Assembly (NCBI GenBank): GCA_030440445.1
Contig: CP098528.1
Coordinates: 558,001 to 622,000 of the forward strand
Source: Halomonas sp. KG2
GTDB lineage: Bacteria; Pseudomonadota; Gammaproteobacteria; Pseudomonadales; Halomonadaceae
Reading direction: 5' to 3'
Length of the DNA stretch: 64,000 nucleotides
The notes beneath the pieces are model-generated. The model worked only from the letters and a program-made list of their open reading frames with translations, made no database searches and was not told the DNA's origin. Shown here in pieces: positions 19,946 through 29,631 of the stretch. The position numbers were made by a program, and so were the translations under genes. Position 1 is the stretch's first letter. Each line of letters starts with the position of its first letter.

Positions 19946-20815
19946 ATGGCTGCTATCAGCGCCTCTCAGGTTAAGGAACTGCGCGAACGTACCGGTCTTG
20001 GCATGATGGAGTGTAAAAAAGCACTTACTGAAGCCGGCGGTGATATCGACGTTGCAATCGAGAACCTGCGTAAAAGCTCTGGCCTTAAAGCCGCGAAAAA
20101 AGCGGGTCGTACCGCTGCAGAAGGTGCCGTTGTTACTCGCGTAGCAGAAGACGGCAGCTACGGCGTAATGGTCGAGATCAACTCCGAAACTGATTTCGTT
20201 GCCCGTGACGACAACTTCATCGCTTTCACCAACAAGATCGCGGATGCGTTCTTTGCGGCGAAAAATGAAGACGTTGCAGCAGTAATGGCTGGCGACCTCG
20301 AGTCTACTCGTGAGCAGCTGGTACAGAAAATCGGCGAGAACATCGGTGTGCGTCGTGCCGTTGTTGTGAACGCTGTTGAAGGTGGCCTTGTAGGCGAATA
20401 CGTTCACGGCGGCCGTATCGGCGTCTTGACCGTTCTGAAAGGTGGTAACTCGGAAGTTGCTAAAGACGTTGCTATGCACGTTGCAGCGATCAATCCGTCG
20501 GTTGCGCACCCTGAAGATATGCCGCAGGAAGAGCTGGATAAAGAAAAAGCGATTATTCTGGCCCAGCCGGACATGGCCGGTAAGCCTGAGCAGATCGCTG
20601 AGAAAATGGTTCAAGGCCGTCTGAAAAAGTACCTGGCCGAGAACAGCCTGACCGAACAGCCGTTCGTTAAAGACCCGAACCAATCCGTTGCCGAGTTCGT
20701 GAAAGCGGCGGGTGGCGAAGTGGTTGGCTTCACTCGCTTTGAAGTGGGCGAAGGCATCGAGAAAGAAGAAGTCGACTTTGCTAAAGAAGTTATGGAACAG
20801 GCTGGCCGTCGCTAA
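19946..20815 (+). CDS. tsf: Elongation factor Ts
   Basis: EF-Ts is the guanine-nucleotide exchange factor for EF-Tu. The 289-residue chain has the UBA-like N-terminus [16 protein letters not shown] (about 12-27), the [10 protein letters not shown] core motif near 82 that touches EF-Tu, and the two core subdomains. It is full length. A TATACT at 19891-19896 could be an internal -10 element, though no convincing -35 is seen. It is followed by a GC-rich hairpin before pyrH. Confidence 0.97.
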   Translation: MAAISASQVKELRERTGLGMMECKKALTEAGGDIDVAIENLRKSSGLKAAKKAGRTAAEGAVVTRVAEDGSYGVMVEINSETDFVARDDNFIAFTNKIADAFFAAKNEDVAAVMAGDLESTREQLVQKIGENIGVRRAVVVNAVEGGLVGEYVHGGRIGVLTVLKGGNSEVAKDVAMHVAAINPSVAHPEDMPQEELDKEKAIILAQPDMAGKPEQIAEKMVQGRLKKYLAENSLTEQPFVKDPNQSVAEFVKAAGGEVVGFTRFEVGEGIEKEEVDFAKEVMEQAGRR

Positions 20816-20840
20816 GGTCAGAGGTTTCAGAAAGAAGATG

Positions 20841-20864
20841 GCGTGCGCGCGAGCGCACGCTTTT
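20841..20864 (+). terminator. GC-rich hairpin with GCGA tetraloop between tsf and pyrH
   Basis: GCGTGCGC and GCGCACGC form a perfect eight-base stem closed by GCGA, a GNRA-type tetraloop, followed by only four Ts. It may be a partial terminator or an mRNA processing/stabilising hairpin that lowers pyrH expression relative to tsf. Confidence 0.6.
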
Positions 20865-20937
20865 GTGTATCCGGCCCCTGTGAAAAACTGGGGTCGTCTC
20901 GCCCGCCTGTGTTCAGGTCTGCCTCAGGAGAGATGCC

Positions 20938-21711
20938 ATGTCACGTGAAGTTCAAGAGTCCGCCCCCGCAGTTGCTGCCAGCAAGACTGAAAAGTCGAAA
21001 TCAAAATACAAACGTATTTTGCTGAAATTGTCTGGCGAAGCGCTAATGGGTGAGCACGATTTTGGTATTGATCCGAAAGTGCTGGATCGTATGGCGTTAG
21101 AGATCGGCCAATTGGTTGGTATTGGCGTTCAGGTGGGGATCGTGATTGGTGGTGGAAACCTATTTCGTGGCGCGGCGCTTAATGAAGCCGGCATGGATCG
21201 GGTGACGGGTGACCACATGGGAATGCTGGCAACCGTGATGAATGCGTTAGCAATGCGAGATGCGCTTGAGCGCTCCAATATTCGCTCGCGGGTAATGTCA
21301 GCGATTCCCATGAGTGGTGTGGTAGAGCATTACGACCGCCGCACCGCCATCCGCTACTTAACGTCGGGAGACGTGGTGCTGTTTTCAGCTGGTACGGGTA
21401 ATCCTTTCTTTACGACCGACTCTGCAGCCTGCTTACGTGGTATTGAAGTAGATGTTGACGTGGTGATCAAGGCCACCAAAGTAGACGGCGTGTACAATAA
21501 AGATCCGGTTAAACATCCCGATGCCGTGAAGTATGACCAGCTCTCCTATGACGATGCCCTAGACCAAAAGTTGGGCGTTATGGATTTGACCGCAATCTGC
21601 CTGGTACGTGACCATAATATGCCGGTGCGGGTATTTGATATGAATAAGCCTGGTGCCCTGCTGAATTTGGTAGTAGGGGGCAAGGAAGGCACGCTGATAG
21701 ACAGAGGGTAA
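20938..21711 (+). CDS. pyrH: UMP kinase
   Basis: PyrH phosphorylates UMP to UDP with ATP as a hexamer. The catalytic core starts at [15 protein letters not shown] and has the GGGNLFRG and [14 protein letters not shown] segments and the TGNPFFTTD motif. The 257-residue protein carries a roughly 20-residue charged, Ala/Ser/Lys-rich N-terminal extension not needed for the fold; the ATG at 20938 with AGGAGAG upstream supports it. It lies in the rpsB-tsf-pyrH-frr block, four bases before frr. Confidence 0.97.
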   Translation: MSREVQESAPAVAASKTEKSKSKYKRILLKLSGEALMGEHDFGIDPKVLDRMALEIGQLVGIGVQVGIVIGGGNLFRGAALNEAGMDRVTGDHMGMLATVMNALAMRDALERSNIRSRVMSAIPMSGVVEHYDRRTAIRYLTSGDVVLFSAGTGNPFFTTDSAACLRGIEVDVDVVIKATKVDGVYNKDPVKHPDAVKYDQLSYDDALDQKLGVMDLTAICLVRDHNMPVRVFDMNKPGALLNLVVGGKEGTLIDRG

Positions 21712-21715
21712 TATC

Positions 21716-22273
21716 GTGATCAATGACATCAAGAAAGATGCAGAATCTCGCATGAAGAAAAGCGTTGAAGCGCTGAACAGCAACTTCAACAAAATTCGTA
21801 CGGGGCGTGCTCATCCCAGTATTCTCGACGCTGTTACCGTTGATTATTACGGTGGTCAGGTGCCGCTAAATCAAGTGGCTTCTGTTAACGTGGAAGATGC
21901 TCGTACACTGACGGTGGCGCCTTGGGAGCAGGGCATGGTGCCCAAGATTGAAAAGGCAATTATGACCTCTGATCTGGGGCTTAATCCTGCCAGCGCCGGT
22001 AATGTCATTCGTGTGCCGATGCCGATGTTGACCGAAGAAACGCGCAAAGGTTACATCAAGCAGGCGCGTAGCGAAGCTGAACATGCGCGCGTGGCGGTGC
22101 GTAACGTACGTCGCGATGCCAACGGTGATTTTAAGTCTTTGCTGAAGGATAAAGAAATTACCGAAGACGATCAGCGTCAGGGTGAAGACGAAATCCAGAA
22201 GTTGACGGATAAGTATATTGCTGAGGTCGATAAAGCGCTTGCCGCAAAAGAACAAGATCTCATGCAGGTGTAG
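21716..22273 (+). CDS. frr: Ribosome recycling factor
   Basis: RRF splits post-termination ribosomes with EF-G. The 185-residue chain shows the coiled-coil domain start [20 protein letters not shown], the family motif VPLNQVASV in domain II, and the C-terminal helix. It starts with GTG four bases after the pyrH stop, with GAGGG upstream, so expression is coupled to pyrH. Confidence 0.98.
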   Translation: MINDIKKDAESRMKKSVEALNSNFNKIRTGRAHPSILDAVTVDYYGGQVPLNQVASVNVEDARTLTVAPWEQGMVPKIEKAIMTSDLGLNPASAGNVIRVPMPMLTEETRKGYIKQARSEAEHARVAVRNVRRDANGDFKSLLKDKEITEDDQRQGEDEIQKLTDKYIAEVDKALAAKEQDLMQV

Positions 22274-22309
22274 TTATTAGTCTAAAAATAGCTAACTGCT
22301 TTCAATCAA

Positions 22310-22334
22310 CCACGGGGGGCTTGGCTGCCCGTGG
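22310..22334 (+). other. Hairpin in the frr-uppS gap
   Basis: CCACGGG (22310-22316) and CCCGTGG (22328-22334) pair, with further G/C pairs inside. No T tract follows, so it is not a convincing terminator. It lies about 45 bases before the uppS start, which itself has a poor ribosome site. Confidence 0.45.
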
Positions 22335-22379
22335 GTCATCGCTTGGCTTTACTATGACTGATCTTTGGTGCGAGAACCC

Positions 22380-23165
22380 ATGACGTCTCCGCAGCTTCCC
22401 CAAGCGCAGCAGGATGGCGCGACGCCTTCTCGGTCCGAGGAGGCACCGCCAGCCCATGTTGCTATTATTATGGATGGTAATAACCGCTGGGCGCGGGCAC
22501 GTGGGCTTTCCGGAGTGCGCGGTCACCGAGCCGGTGTTGAAGCCGTTCGGGCGGTTATTGAACGCGCTGCGCAGCGCGGCGTTCAGACACTGAGTCTTTT
22601 TGCTTTTTCAAGTGAAAATTGGAAGCGCCCAGCGGCTGAGGTGAATGCCTTGATGGAGCTTTTTTTGATGGCGCTTAAGCGCGAAGTCAAAAAGCTCAAT
22701 GAGCGTAATATTCGCCTGTCAATTATTGGCGAACAGCGCGGTTTTTCCCATGCGATCCAAAAGCATATTCAGCGCGCCGAGTCGTTAACCGCAGAGAATA
22801 CCGGTATGCATCTGGTGATTGCGGCCAACTACGGTGGCCAATGGGATCTTGCGCGAGCGGCTAGACAGTTGGCGGAGCAAGTAGCCGCAGGTGAGTTAGC
22901 GGCTTCCGATATTGATGAGGCGCGTCTTGATGCGGCGATGAATACGCACAATGTACCGCCGGTAGATTTATGCATCCGCACCAGCGGAGAGCAGCGGCTA
23001 TCTAACTTTATGTTATGGCAGTTAGCTTACGCAGAACTGCATTTTTCGCCACTGCTCTGGCCAGATTTTAACGGGGCGGCACTTGATGAGGCGCTTGACG
23101 ATTTTTGCCTACGTCGCCGTCGTTTTGGTATGACCGACGCACAAATAGAGGCGCAAGGTGCTTAA
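22380..23165 (+). CDS. uppS: Undecaprenyl diphosphate synthase
   Basis: UppS adds eight isopentenyl units to farnesyl diphosphate in cis to make the C55 carrier for peptidoglycan and O-antigen. The catalytic Asp lies in IIMDGNNRWARARG, followed by FAFSSENWKRP and the C-terminal RTSGEQRLSNFMLWQLAYAE. The ATG at 22380 gives 261 residues; an in-frame TTG at 22365 would add five. No strong Shine-Dalgarno is seen. The first 20 or so residues are a variable, Pro/Gln-rich lead. It overlaps cdsA by eight bases. Confidence 0.95.
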   Translation: MTSPQLPQAQQDGATPSRSEEAPPAHVAIIMDGNNRWARARGLSGVRGHRAGVEAVRAVIERAAQRGVQTLSLFAFSSENWKRPAAEVNALMELFLMALKREVKKLNERNIRLSIIGEQRGFSHAIQKHIQRAESLTAENTGMHLVIAANYGGQWDLARAARQLAEQVAAGELAASDIDEARLDAAMNTHNVPPVDLCIRTSGEQRLSNFMLWQLAYAELHFSPLLWPDFNGAALDEALDDFCLRRRRFGMTDAQIEAQGA

Positions 23166-23979
23166 ACAGCGGATGATTACAGCAGCTTGGTTAGCGCCCC
23201 TGACGCTGATTGGCTTGTTCGGACTACAAGGTGGAGCCTTTGCACTGTTTACAGCGTTTATTGTGCTGCTAGGTGCTTGGGAGTGGACCAACTTAGCCGG
23301 TGTCGCCCGTCAGGGAGTGCGAATTGCCCTGGTAGCTATTATGGCAGTGTTAATGTTGGCAATGTGGCTAGGTGGAGCAGCGTTTGCCGCTTGGCCGCTT
23401 TGGCTGGCTGCTGTGGGGTGGGGGATTAATCTTTATTGGGTGACCCACTACCCCGATACTGCCCTCCAATGGCAAGCCACTTCTCGGCGGTTGCTCATGG
23501 GAGTGTGGGTGCTGCTGCCGTGCTGGGTAGGGTTCAATGTGCTCCGTGATAGTGGCGCTGTCTGGCTGCTGTTTGTGCTGTTGTTAGTCTGGACCGCTGA
23601 TATTGGCGCCTACTTTGCTGGCAGGCGTTGGGGGAAAAATAAGCTTGCTCCAAAGGTGAGCCCAGGTAAGTCCTGGGAAGGTGTTTATGGCGGTCTTGCG
23701 GCCACACTATTGCTAGCGATTGTGTTTGCTGTATGGCAGCCCATTAACCTTATGGGCGGTATTGCACTGATAGTGATTACCGGTCTGGTGACGCTGGTTT
23801 CAGTGCTTGGTGATCTGTTGGAAAGTATGCTCAAGCGCTATCGGGACATCAAAGATTCAAGCCAGCTCTTGCCAGGCCATGGCGGCGTACTGGATCGTAT
23901 TGATAGCCTGACGGCAGCAGTGCCTATTTTCGCGCTGTTCTATTTGCAGGTGATCCATCTCCAAGTGAACGCCCTATGA
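23158..23979 (+). CDS. cdsA: Phosphatidate cytidylyltransferase
   Basis: CdsA makes CDP-diacylglycerol from phosphatidate and CTP at the inner membrane. The 273-residue protein is mostly hydrophobic segments and ends with the family signature [19 protein letters not shown], including the metal-binding Asp residues. It starts with GTG inside the end of uppS and ends in an ATGA overlap with dxr, so uppS-cdsA-dxr are translationally linked. Confidence 0.96.
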   Translation: MLKQRMITAAWLAPLTLIGLFGLQGGAFALFTAFIVLLGAWEWTNLAGVARQGVRIALVAIMAVLMLAMWLGGAAFAAWPLWLAAVGWGINLYWVTHYPDTALQWQATSRRLLMGVWVLLPCWVGFNVLRDSGAVWLLFVLLLVWTADIGAYFAGRRWGKNKLAPKVSPGKSWEGVYGGLAATLLLAIVFAVWQPINLMGGIALIVITGLVTLVSVLGDLLESMLKRYRDIKDSSQLLPGHGGVLDRIDSLTAAVPIFALFYLQVIHLQVNAL

Positions 23980-25163
23980 GCCAACCAGCTGTTCAGCGTA
24001 TTACAGTGCTTGGCTCAACAGGCTCAATTGGTAAAAGCACCCTTGATGTCATTGCTCAATATCCAGACCGTTATCGCGTTTATGCTTTAACGGCTCATAC
24101 CTCAAAAGAAGTGCTCTTAGCGCAATGCCGCTTTCATCACCCAGAAGTCGCTGTATTAAATGATCCTGAGGATGCGGCCTGGTTGCAGCAAGCACTTTTA
24201 ACGTCAGGGCTCTCTACTAAGGTTCTTTCGGGAGCTATAGCGCTTTGCCAGGTGGCGCGAGAAAGGCAAGTGGATACCGTGATGGCCGCTATTGTTGGCG
24301 CAGCGGGCCTGCTACCTGCGCTAGCAGCTGCCGAGTCAGGTAAACGCGTACTGTTGGCCAATAAAGAAGCTCTAGTGATGAGTGGCGCGCTGTTTATGGA
24401 CGCTGTTGCTCGCTCAGGTGCAACGTTATTGCCGATTGATTCCGAACATAATGCTATTTACCAATGTCTACCTACCGAGCATAGAGGTGGATTGCGTCAG
24501 CATGGTGTTCGCCAGCTGCTGCTCACCGCCTCTGGTGGCCCTTTTCGTGGCTGGCAGGCAGAAGATATCGCTAAGGTGACCCCTGAGCAGGCTTGTCATC
24601 ATCCTAACTGGTCAATGGGGCGCAAAATCTCCGTCGATAGCGCGACGTTGATGAATAAAGGCTTAGAGCTTATTGAAGCGTGCTGGCTATTTGATGCAAC
24701 GCCTGATCAGATACAGGTAGTGGTGCATCCGCAAAGCGTTATTCACTCGATGGTTGCCTATGATGATGGTTCGGTGATTGCGCAGCTGGGTAATCCTGAT
24801 ATGCGTACGCCTATTGCTTATGGATTGGCATGGCCGGAACGGATTGATGCGGGGGTTGAGACGCTGGATCTTTTTCAGGTGGCGCGTCTGGATTTCGAAG
24901 CCCCCGATGAAGCGCTTTTTCCCTGCTTGTCGCTCGCCCGCGATGCTATGCACAAGGGCGGCGCTGCACCGGCGATTTTGAATGCGGCGAATGAGGTCGC
25001 CGTGGAGGCTTTTCTGGAAGGACAGCTTGGCTTCAGCGCGATTGCTGACGTAGTGGCAAAAGTGATGGCTCTACCGTTTGAAGGGCGTGCCGACACGCTT
25101 GAGCAGATATTATCTGCAGATCAGTGGGCACGGGAGCAGGCGGCGCTAATAGTATGCCAGTAG
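23976..25163 (+). CDS. dxr: 1-deoxy-D-xylulose 5-phosphate reductoisomerase
   Basis: Dxr (IspC) forms 2-C-methyl-D-erythritol 4-phosphate with NADPH, the committed step of the MEP isoprenoid pathway. The NADPH loop GSTGSIG is at residues 13-19; the metal ligands are in DSEHNAI; the substrate and flexible loops are ASGGPFR and [20 protein letters not shown]. It is full length at 395 residues. Its place beside uppS ties isoprenoid supply to carrier lipid synthesis. Confidence 0.97.
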   Translation: MSQPAVQRITVLGSTGSIGKSTLDVIAQYPDRYRVYALTAHTSKEVLLAQCRFHHPEVAVLNDPEDAAWLQQALLTSGLSTKVLSGAIALCQVARERQVDTVMAAIVGAAGLLPALAAAESGKRVLLANKEALVMSGALFMDAVARSGATLLPIDSEHNAIYQCLPTEHRGGLRQHGVRQLLLTASGGPFRGWQAEDIAKVTPEQACHHPNWSMGRKISVDSATLMNKGLELIEACWLFDATPDQIQVVVHPQSVIHSMVAYDDGSVIAQLGNPDMRTPIAYGLAWPERIDAGVETLDLFQVARLDFEAPDEALFPCLSLARDAMHKGGAAPAILNAANEVAVEAFLEGQLGFSAIADVVAKVMALPFEGRADTLEQILSADQWAREQAALIVCQ

Positions 25164-25215
25164 TTCGCTTAGCATCAGCCATCGTTGATCAGCGAGTCGT
25201 GTAAAGGAGCGAAGA

Positions 25216-26574
25216 GTGGGCCTGATACAGAACATATTAGCGGTGATCGTGGTACTGGGGGTGTTGGTAACCTTTCACGAGTTCGGCCATTTTTGGGTGG
25301 CGCGGCGCTGCGGTGTAAAGGTGCTACGTTTCTCAGTCGGCTTTGGTAAGCCGCTATGGTCGACCTTTGATCGTCACGGCACAGAGTTCGTGGTGGCGGC
25401 CGTACCGCTAGGCGGTTACGTAAAAATGCTCGACGAGCGCGAAGCGCCTGTACCTGAAGAGCAATTAGATCAGGCGTTTAACCGCAAAACCGTATGGCAG
25501 CGTATCGCTATTGTTGCCGCTGGCCCGATTGCAAATTTTTTACTTGCGATTGTAGCTTACTGGGCGCTATTCGTTGCAGGAACTACAACCGTTGCTCCTA
25601 TTGTTGGCGATGTTGATCCTAACTCTCCTGCGGCAGCGGCAGGGCTTTCTCACGGCGCAGAGATTACCTCTATCCAGGGAGATGCTATGCGCTCCTGGGA
25701 AGAGATTAATTTAAAGCTTGTCTCCATGATCGGGTTTAATGGCGACTTGGTGCTTGAGGCACAGCCTGAAGGGGCGAGTGCCTCACGGGTTTATCAGCTT
25801 CCTGTGGCCAACTACATGGTTCGCCAGGACCCGCCCCAGCCAATGCAAAGTTTGGGCATTACGCCTTGGCGCCCGAACGTACCCGCGGTGCTAGGCCAAG
25901 TGATTGATGGCCAGGCGGCTGCACAAGCTGGCCTGCGAGCGGGTGATCGTATTGTGTCTCTGGATGGCGAGCCAATTGACGACTGGATGCAGTTTGTCTC
26001 GGTTATTCGTGAGAATGCAGGTCAAACCTTAGAGGTGGGTTACCTGCGTGGTGATGAGCAGGGTAGCCTTTCCTTAACCCCTGGACGTAATACGCTGGAG
26101 AGTGGCGGCGAGGTTGGGTACATTGGTGCCGGAGCGCAGCAGGTAACATGGCCTGAAGAATTTCAACGTGAAATTCGTTACGGGCCTGTAGAGGCGGTAG
26201 GTCAAGCGTTATCACGTACAGGTGAGATGACGCTGCTGACAGTAGATGCTATCCGTAAGATGCTGGTGGGGCTTATTTCACCATCGAACCTTTCGGGGCC
26301 GATTACCATCGCGCAGATATCAGGTGACTCTGCTCGTGCGGGGATGGAAGCGTTCGTAGGCTTTCTAGCGTATCTTTCTATCAGCCTTGGCGTACTTAAT
26401 CTACTGCCAATACCCGTGCTCGATGGTGGGCATTTACTTTATTATTTTATAGAGGTCGTGCGTGGGCGGCCGGTCTCTGAGCAAATGCAAGCAGTAGGGT
26501 TGCGTATTGGGCTTGCCATGGTAGGCACCCTAATGTTGATGGCTCTCTATTTTGATCTGATGCGCCTGTGGTAA
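25216..26574 (+). CDS. rseP: Site-2 protease RseP
   Basis: RseP is the inner-membrane zinc metalloprotease that cuts anti-sigma factor RseA after DegS, releasing sigma-E. The zinc motif HEFGH is at residues 21-25 in the first membrane helix, two PDZ domains lie in the periplasmic part (about 120-290), and the second active-site motif LLPIPVLDGGH is near the C-terminus. It has 452 residues and a GTG start with AGGAG upstream. It sits directly before bamA, whose folding failures it helps to report. Confidence 0.97.
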   Translation: MGLIQNILAVIVVLGVLVTFHEFGHFWVARRCGVKVLRFSVGFGKPLWSTFDRHGTEFVVAAVPLGGYVKMLDEREAPVPEEQLDQAFNRKTVWQRIAIVAAGPIANFLLAIVAYWALFVAGTTTVAPIVGDVDPNSPAAAAGLSHGAEITSIQGDAMRSWEEINLKLVSMIGFNGDLVLEAQPEGASASRVYQLPVANYMVRQDPPQPMQSLGITPWRPNVPAVLGQVIDGQAAAQAGLRAGDRIVSLDGEPIDDWMQFVSVIRENAGQTLEVGYLRGDEQGSLSLTPGRNTLESGGEVGYIGAGAQQVTWPEEFQREIRYGPVEAVGQALSRTGEMTLLTVDAIRKMLVGLISPSNLSGPITIAQISGDSARAGMEAFVGFLAYLSISLGVLNLLPIPVLDGGHLLYYFIEVVRGRPVSEQMQAVGLRIGLAMVGTLMLMALYFDLMRLW

Positions 26575-26674
26575 TGACGCGTGTAGGGCGCTGGATGCCT
26601 TGTCATCTGCCTGCACAAATGTATATGGTGCCTATCTGGAATGATGGGCAGACCAACGCGAGCGAACTGACTGC

Positions 26675-29026
26675 ATGAAAATCAAGACCCTTGGAATGGC
26701 GGCATTGTTGCTGGTAGGTACCAGCAGTGCCCAAGCACAATCCTTTGATGTTTCCGACATTCGTGTGGAAGGACTGCAGCGGGTATCTGCTGCCTCGGTC
26801 TTTAATGCGTTTCCCGTCAATGCCAATGATCGCGTTAGCGAACAGCAGCTTGCTGCCGCTGCGCGAGATTTGTTTGCCACAGGCTTGTTTGAAGATGTTT
26901 CCCTTGCGCGCGAGGGGGATGTGTTGGTTATCCAGGTGGTTGAGCGGCCGACCATCGCGCGCTTGAACATCGAAGGGAATCAGCAGATTTCTGATGAAGA
27001 TCTACGCAACGGCCTACGCGAATCAGGTCTTTCCGAGGGGCAGGTGCTCCAGCTTTCCACATTGGAAGAGATTCAGCGTGAGCTTGAAGGGGTTTATCAA
27101 GCTCAGGGGCGCTACAGCGCCGGTATCGATGTTGAAGTTGACGAAATTGATGAAGGCCGTGTTCAGGTTAATATCAATGTTAATGAAGGCGAAGTCGCTA
27201 AAATCCGCCAGATCAACATCGTGGGCAATGAAGCGTTCGACGATGACACACTGCGCGACGTATTTGAGCTAAATGATCGGCCCGGGCGTGTTTTTGGTTG
27301 GTTCTCTAAAGATGAGTATTCCCGCGAAGCGCTGGCAGGGGACATTGAGCGGCTACGCTCCTTTTACTTGGATCGTGGTTACGTCAATTTTGATGTCACC
27401 TCAACACAGGTTTCCATTGGTCCTGAAAAGTCAGAGATCTTCATCACGTTAAATATTGATGAAGGCAATCAGTTCCAAGTAGGCGACATTCGTTTTGCAG
27501 GTGACCTGCAAATTAGCGAAAACGAAGCGAACGAACTACTGACCATTAGCCGTGGTGATACGTTCTCTCGTGGGGATCTCAACGCGTCTACTGAAGCACT
27601 TCGTCAGCGTCTTGGGGCGGAAGGCTTTGCGTTTGCTGAAGTTCAAGGTATCCCTGAAATGGCCGGTGATGGTGAAACGGTTGATTTAGTGATCGCGGTC
27701 AACCCTGGTCAGCGAACTTATGTACGTCGTATTGAGTTTTACGGCAATACCACAACGCAAGACGAAGTATTGCGTCGAGAAATGATCCAGTTAGAAGGTG
27801 CGCCTGCCTCGACTGAGTCGATTACTCAGTCGCGTCAACGCTTGGAGCGTCTTGGCTTCTTCAGTCAAGTAGAGGTTGATACACAACCGGTTCCGGGGCA
27901 GCCCGACTTGCTAGACGTAACGTATAACGTCGAAGAGCAACCGTCTGGCTCGGTATCTGCCAGTGTCGGCTTCTCGCAAAGTGCAGGGGTGATTTATGGC
28001 GTCGGTTTGGCGCAAAATAACTTCCTAGGTACCGGTAACCGCGTCAACGTAGGCGCGCAACGTAGTGATACGTTTACCAGTGTTAACTTTGCATTTACGG
28101 ATCCCTACTGGACACTGGATGGTATTTCGCGCGGTTATAACCTGTTTTATCGGGAAACGGATTACGGCGACTCCGATATTTCGACGTTCTCCACCGATGC
28201 TTACGGTGCTGGTATTAACTTCGGTTATCCCATCAGCGAGCTTTCCCGTCTGAACTTTGGCGCCAGTATTGAAGAACTCACGATTAAAACCTATGACGAC
28301 TCTGCCTCAGAAATCATTCGTTACGTCGAAGATCAAGGCGATGACGCACAAAGCTTGAAGCTAACGGCAAGCTGGACACGTAATAACTTGAACCGTGGCA
28401 TTATGCCAACAGCGGGTAACTATCAGCGTGTATCGCTCGAAGCAGGTGTCCCTGGTAGTGATGCGGAATACTACAAGCTGCGTGCTCGTGCCCAACAGCT
28501 ATTCCCGATCAACGATGACCAGACTTGGGCGCTGAAGTTTACCGGTAATCTAGGCTATGCCGACACGCTGGGTAGCAATGATCCTTATCCGTTCTATGAG
28601 AACTTTTATGCGGGTGGCTTAGGTTCGGTGCGTGGTTTTACATCGAACACCCTGGGGCAGCGTACAACACCGACTCGAGATGGCGGACGTGACCGTACGT
28701 TGGGCGGTAATATATTGGTAGAAGGCTCGGCAGAAGTGCTCTTCCCAATGCCCTTTGTGGAAGACCAGCGTGCGATTCAACCGTCGCTCTTCCTCGACGC
28801 AGGTAATACCTTCTTGAGTTCTTGCTATGATGTGCAGGAAGCAGATATTGGGCGTCAGCAATGTAGTTCTGGAGTCGACCTGGGCGACTTGCGTTACAGC
28901 GTTGGTATCGGCCTTTCGTGGCTAACGCCGGTAGGCCCGTTGACCTTCAGCGTGGCAGAACCGTTAAGCGATAAAAGCGGTGACGATACCCAGTTCTTCC
29001 AGTTCTCGCTGGGCCAAACGTTTTAA
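26675..29026 (+). CDS. bamA: Outer membrane protein assembly factor BamA
   Basis: BamA is the central subunit of the beta-barrel assembly machine. A signal peptide ends at about residue 21 (AQA). Five POTRA domains cover roughly residues 23-415, then a 16-strand barrel; the lid-loop motif VRGF is present in SVRGFTSNTLGQR, and the chain ends in Phe (SLGQTF) as outer-membrane barrels do. At 783 residues it is close to the E. coli length. It lies between rseP and skp, the classical order. Confidence 0.98.
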   Translation: MKIKTLGMAALLLVGTSSAQAQSFDVSDIRVEGLQRVSAASVFNAFPVNANDRVSEQQLAAAARDLFATGLFEDVSLAREGDVLVIQVVERPTIARLNIEGNQQISDEDLRNGLRESGLSEGQVLQLSTLEEIQRELEGVYQAQGRYSAGIDVEVDEIDEGRVQVNINVNEGEVAKIRQINIVGNEAFDDDTLRDVFELNDRPGRVFGWFSKDEYSREALAGDIERLRSFYLDRGYVNFDVTSTQVSIGPEKSEIFITLNIDEGNQFQVGDIRFAGDLQISENEANELLTISRGDTFSRGDLNASTEALRQRLGAEGFAFAEVQGIPEMAGDGETVDLVIAVNPGQRTYVRRIEFYGNTTTQDEVLRREMIQLEGAPASTESITQSRQRLERLGFFSQVEVDTQPVPGQPDLLDVTYNVEEQPSGSVSASVGFSQSAGVIYGVGLAQNNFLGTGNRVNVGAQRSDTFTSVNFAFTDPYWTLDGISRGYNLFYRETDYGDSDISTFSTDAYGAGINFGYPISELSRLNFGASIEELTIKTYDDSASEIIRYVEDQGDDAQSLKLTASWTRNNLNRGIMPTAGNYQRVSLEAGVPGSDAEYYKLRARAQQLFPINDDQTWALKFTGNLGYADTLGSNDPYPFYENFYAGGLGSVRGFTSNTLGQRTTPTRDGGRDRTLGGNILVEGSAEVLFPMPFVEDQRAIQPSLFLDAGNTFLSSCYDVQEADIGRQQCSSGVDLGDLRYSVGIGLSWLTPVGPLTFSVAEPLSDKSGDDTQFFQFSLGQTF

Positions 29027-29073
29027 CATGGTGGGATACGTTGGTACCTACCGAATAAAAAGGAGTTAACACG

Positions 29074-29580
29074 ATGCGTAAACTGACAGCAGCTGTGTGC
29101 CTATTTGGCGCCATGACGCTTCCCGCCTACGCCATTGCCGCTGAAGTGGCAGTACTTGATTGGCGTGCTGCGTTGATGAATACACAGTCGGCTCAGTCAT
29201 CGTTGAGCCAACTGGAAGGCCAAATCGGTAACCAGCAGCGCGAGGCTCAAGCGTTAGGAGAAGAGCTTCAACGCATACAAGAGCGTTTGCAGCGTGAAGG
29301 TGAGACAATGTCTCAGTCTCAGCGAGACCCGCTCATTGCTGAACTTCAGCAGAAGGGTAGCCGCTTTGAGCAACTGCGCCGTGAAGTGCTCCAAGCGCAG
29401 CAAGCATCTGAGCAGCGGTTCCTTGAAGGCGCTGAGCCCAAGCTGGAACAAGCGGTAGAGCAGGTGTTAGAGCGTCACAACATTGATGTTCTGGTAGAGC
29501 CTCAAGGGGTGTTGCACTCATCGACCGACCTGCCTAATGTGACTAATGAGGTCACACAGATTTTTGATTCGCTAAACTAA
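29074..29580 (+). CDS. skp: Periplasmic chaperone Skp (OmpH)
   Basis: Skp is a trimeric jellyfish-shaped chaperone that holds unfolded outer-membrane proteins. The 168-residue protein has a signal peptide (cleavage near residue 20-23), a short core strand AEVAVLDWRAALMNTQSAQ, a long charged Gln-rich helical pair (about 45-125) and the closing strand IDVLVEPQGVLHSS. AAGGAG precedes the ATG. It follows bamA after 47 bases and precedes lpxD. Confidence 0.93.
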   Translation: MRKLTAAVCLFGAMTLPAYAIAAEVAVLDWRAALMNTQSAQSSLSQLEGQIGNQQREAQALGEELQRIQERLQREGETMSQSQRDPLIAELQQKGSRFEQLRREVLQAQQASEQRFLEGAEPKLEQAVEQVLERHNIDVLVEPQGVLHSSTDLPNVTNEVTQIFDSLN

Positions 29581-29631
29581 TTTTAGAACTGTTGGTGCGG
29601 CTAGCCCGCACCCATGTTTCTCTGGGCTCCC

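Noticed and set aside
19919..20683. 254-codon open frame on the minus strand across tsf
   Set aside because: It lies wholly antisense to an unmistakable tsf gene, has no ribosome site or family resemblance, and such frames are common opposite highly codon-biased genes.
29594..29612. GGTGCGG/CCGCACC hairpin as a terminator after skp
   Set aside because: No T tract follows, and lpxD must be transcribed from upstream; it is noted only as a possible influence on the lpxD start.
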